Assembly: GCF_000426305.1 (NCBI RefSeq)
Contig: NZ_AUFC01000008.1
Location: forward strand, 78,937 to 142,936
Direction of reading: 5' to 3'
From: Anaerovorax odorimutans DSM 5092
GTDB lineage: Bacteria > Bacillota > Clostridia > Peptostreptococcales > Anaerovoracaceae
DNA: 64,000 nucleotides
Within the stretch, counting starts at the first letter, position 1. Every line of letters begins with the position of its first letter. Below, one piece after another: positions 63,124-64,000 of this stretch. Below the pieces are notes generated by a model. It did not search any database. It saw only the letters and a program-made list of their open reading frames with translations, and was not told the DNA's origin. A program made the translations under genes and the position numbers.

Positions 63124-63829
63124 ACCAAACACCCCCTAATATGTAATATATTTTTATATACATGTACAATATGTTTAACTAAAGTTAATATTATTTAACT
63201 AAATTTCTTGGCGGCGTTCATGTAAGATGTGCTAGGCTTTCATTTACCCTTTTAAGGCTGCTCTTCATATTCATATTAAATTGTCAAGGTACAACAACCT
63301 TTCAGAGTTGCTATATAGGATATTTCACAATAACCATATAAGCAGAGCTAACTGAATGTCATATATCTTCAAGTAGTTACTGTCTAATTCTTTTAATGTA
63401 TCGTACTAATCTCTAGTATTTTATACGACAATCTGAAGATTAATAAATAAAACTAGATTTCATACAACAAAAAACAGTGTACTGTATTTTCTTTAATACC
63501 TTACACTGCTATTGACTCATTTTAAATAAAACACTATATATTTAATAAACTTAATTACCGCTTTTCGAGTAGCGGTCAGTCCTATAAATTCAAAAAGACT
63601 TCTTTTTTGAAGACCATGCCCCTATGTACCTTTTTTAAAGAATTACTCATGTATAATTTATAGAGTATATATAATAAACATAGCACAAAACCGCTAACGC
63701 GGTGGCATCCGATACGCCAACTAAGTGCGTAAAACCCAACTGTCGATTTACCTGCAGTTTTATTTCCCTAAAAACTCCTTTAAAATAGACGTACGCAGAA
63801 AAGCGAATATATATTGAAGGAGAATAGAC
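63124..63829. other. Non-coding element DNA between the recombinases
   Basis: It holds a TTAACT-TT-AGTTAA palindrome near 63176-63200, a hairpin ACAGTGTA/TACACTG at about 63473-63510, hairpin ACCGCT/AGCGGT at 63557-63576 and the structured leader at 63690-63829. I find no gene. Confidence 0.45.
63690..63829 (+). promoter_or_regulatory. Structured leader of the tyrosine recombinase gene
   Basis: ACCGC-TAAC-GCGGT, GGC...GCC and AACTG...CAGTT can form consecutive hairpins, and GTGCGTA (about 63726) can pair with TACGCA (about 63792). It resembles a structured RNA or a transposon end; no Rfam family is recognised. It is GC-richer than its surroundings. Confidence 0.45.
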
Positions 63830-64000
63830 ATGACAAACGAAGAAATCATCTTAAACGCCAAAGAAGAAATTAAATTACGAGGTTTATCGCCACACACAGA
63901 AGCAGAGTATTTCAGAGTTCTGCACGCATTTCTACGTTATTTCGAAAATCGTCCTATTGAAACAATGGGGGAAACCGAAATACGAGAATTTTTACTATAT
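63830..64000 (+). CDS. Tyrosine recombinase/integrase, N-terminal part (runs off the right edge)
   Basis: The 57 visible residues (MTNEEIILNAKEEIKLRGLS, then PHTEAEYFRVLHAFLRYFEN and GETEIREFLLY) are the SAM-like core-binding domain of XerC/D-type recombinases. Catalytic Arg/His/Tyr residues would lie beyond the window. AAGGAG precedes the ATG. It belongs to the element that splits cotJC or to a second transposon inside it. Confidence 0.85.
   Translation, partial: MTNEEIILNAKEEIKLRGLSPHTEAEYFRVLHAFLRYFENRPIETMGETEIREFLLY

Overview
The window looks like chromosome of an anaerobic, spore-forming member of the Clostridia. It is AT-rich, its Shine-Dalgarno sites are strong (AGGAGG type), and it carries spore genes (a SpoVAF/GerA-type germination protein and a CotJC fragment), a V/A-type ATPase in place of an F-type one, a class 1B pyrimidine pathway with PyrI, and several radical-SAM enzymes. 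A Sedimentibacter/Tissierellia-like or related clostridial genus would fit. That placement is inference from gene content, not from a phylogenetic marker.

Layout. 1-5 kb: the start of a Na/phosphate symporter, then dnaE-pfkA (minus). 5-8.5 kb: an ABC-F translation factor and a convergent germination gene. 8.6-15 kb: a complete de novo pyrimidine operon, pyrB-I-C-F-K-D-E, behind one promoter. Its leader holds a previously unlisted 39-codon uridine-rich ORF followed at once by an intrinsic terminator, the architecture of UTP-sensing attenuation known from E. coli pyrBI. 15-18 kb: a small membrane protein, an MscS channel and TypA/BipA. 18.3-26.9 kb: a nine-gene V-ATPase operon in the same order as Enterococcus ntpF-I-K-E-C-G-A-B-D. 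Its proteolipid keeps the Na+ ligands, and its base composition is visibly richer in G+C than its neighbours. 27.3-28.4 kb: an Rh-type ammonium channel.

29-45 kb: lipid acyltransferase, amidase, surface lipoproteins, a methyltransferase, a folate operon (HD protein, folP, folB-folK fusion) behind a tetrahydrofolate riboswitch and terminator, LemA plus a DUF2207 protein, uracil-DNA glycosylase divergent from a possible GME-fold protein and a radical-SAM protein, a Ca2+-type P-ATPase with a possible 34-residue membrane peptide upstream, and an ACT/DUF711 pair. Three genes here have a -10 hexamer exactly 6 nt before the ATG and no ribosome binding site, so they look leaderless. 46-49.5 kb: a flavinylated 4Fe-4S membrane protein with an OmpR-type two-component system. 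49.7-55.7 kb: a seven-gene metal-chelate uptake cluster that adds a metallochaperone-like GTPase, a second ABC ATPase, a binding protein without signal peptide and a methyltransferase to a FecBCD-type importer. 56-60 kb: an AT-rich spacer with clustered DnaA boxes, an MBL hydrolase, a DUF441 membrane protein and a radical-SAM/SPASM protein.

61-64 kb, the most unusual part: the 3' third of the spore-coat gene cotJC is cut off abruptly, and a large serine recombinase gene lies directly against the break, followed by element DNA and the start of a tyrosine recombinase. This is the geometry of the sigK/skin-type intervening elements that are excised during sporulation, here in a different mother-cell gene. 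The 5' part of cotJC must lie beyond the right edge for this to hold.
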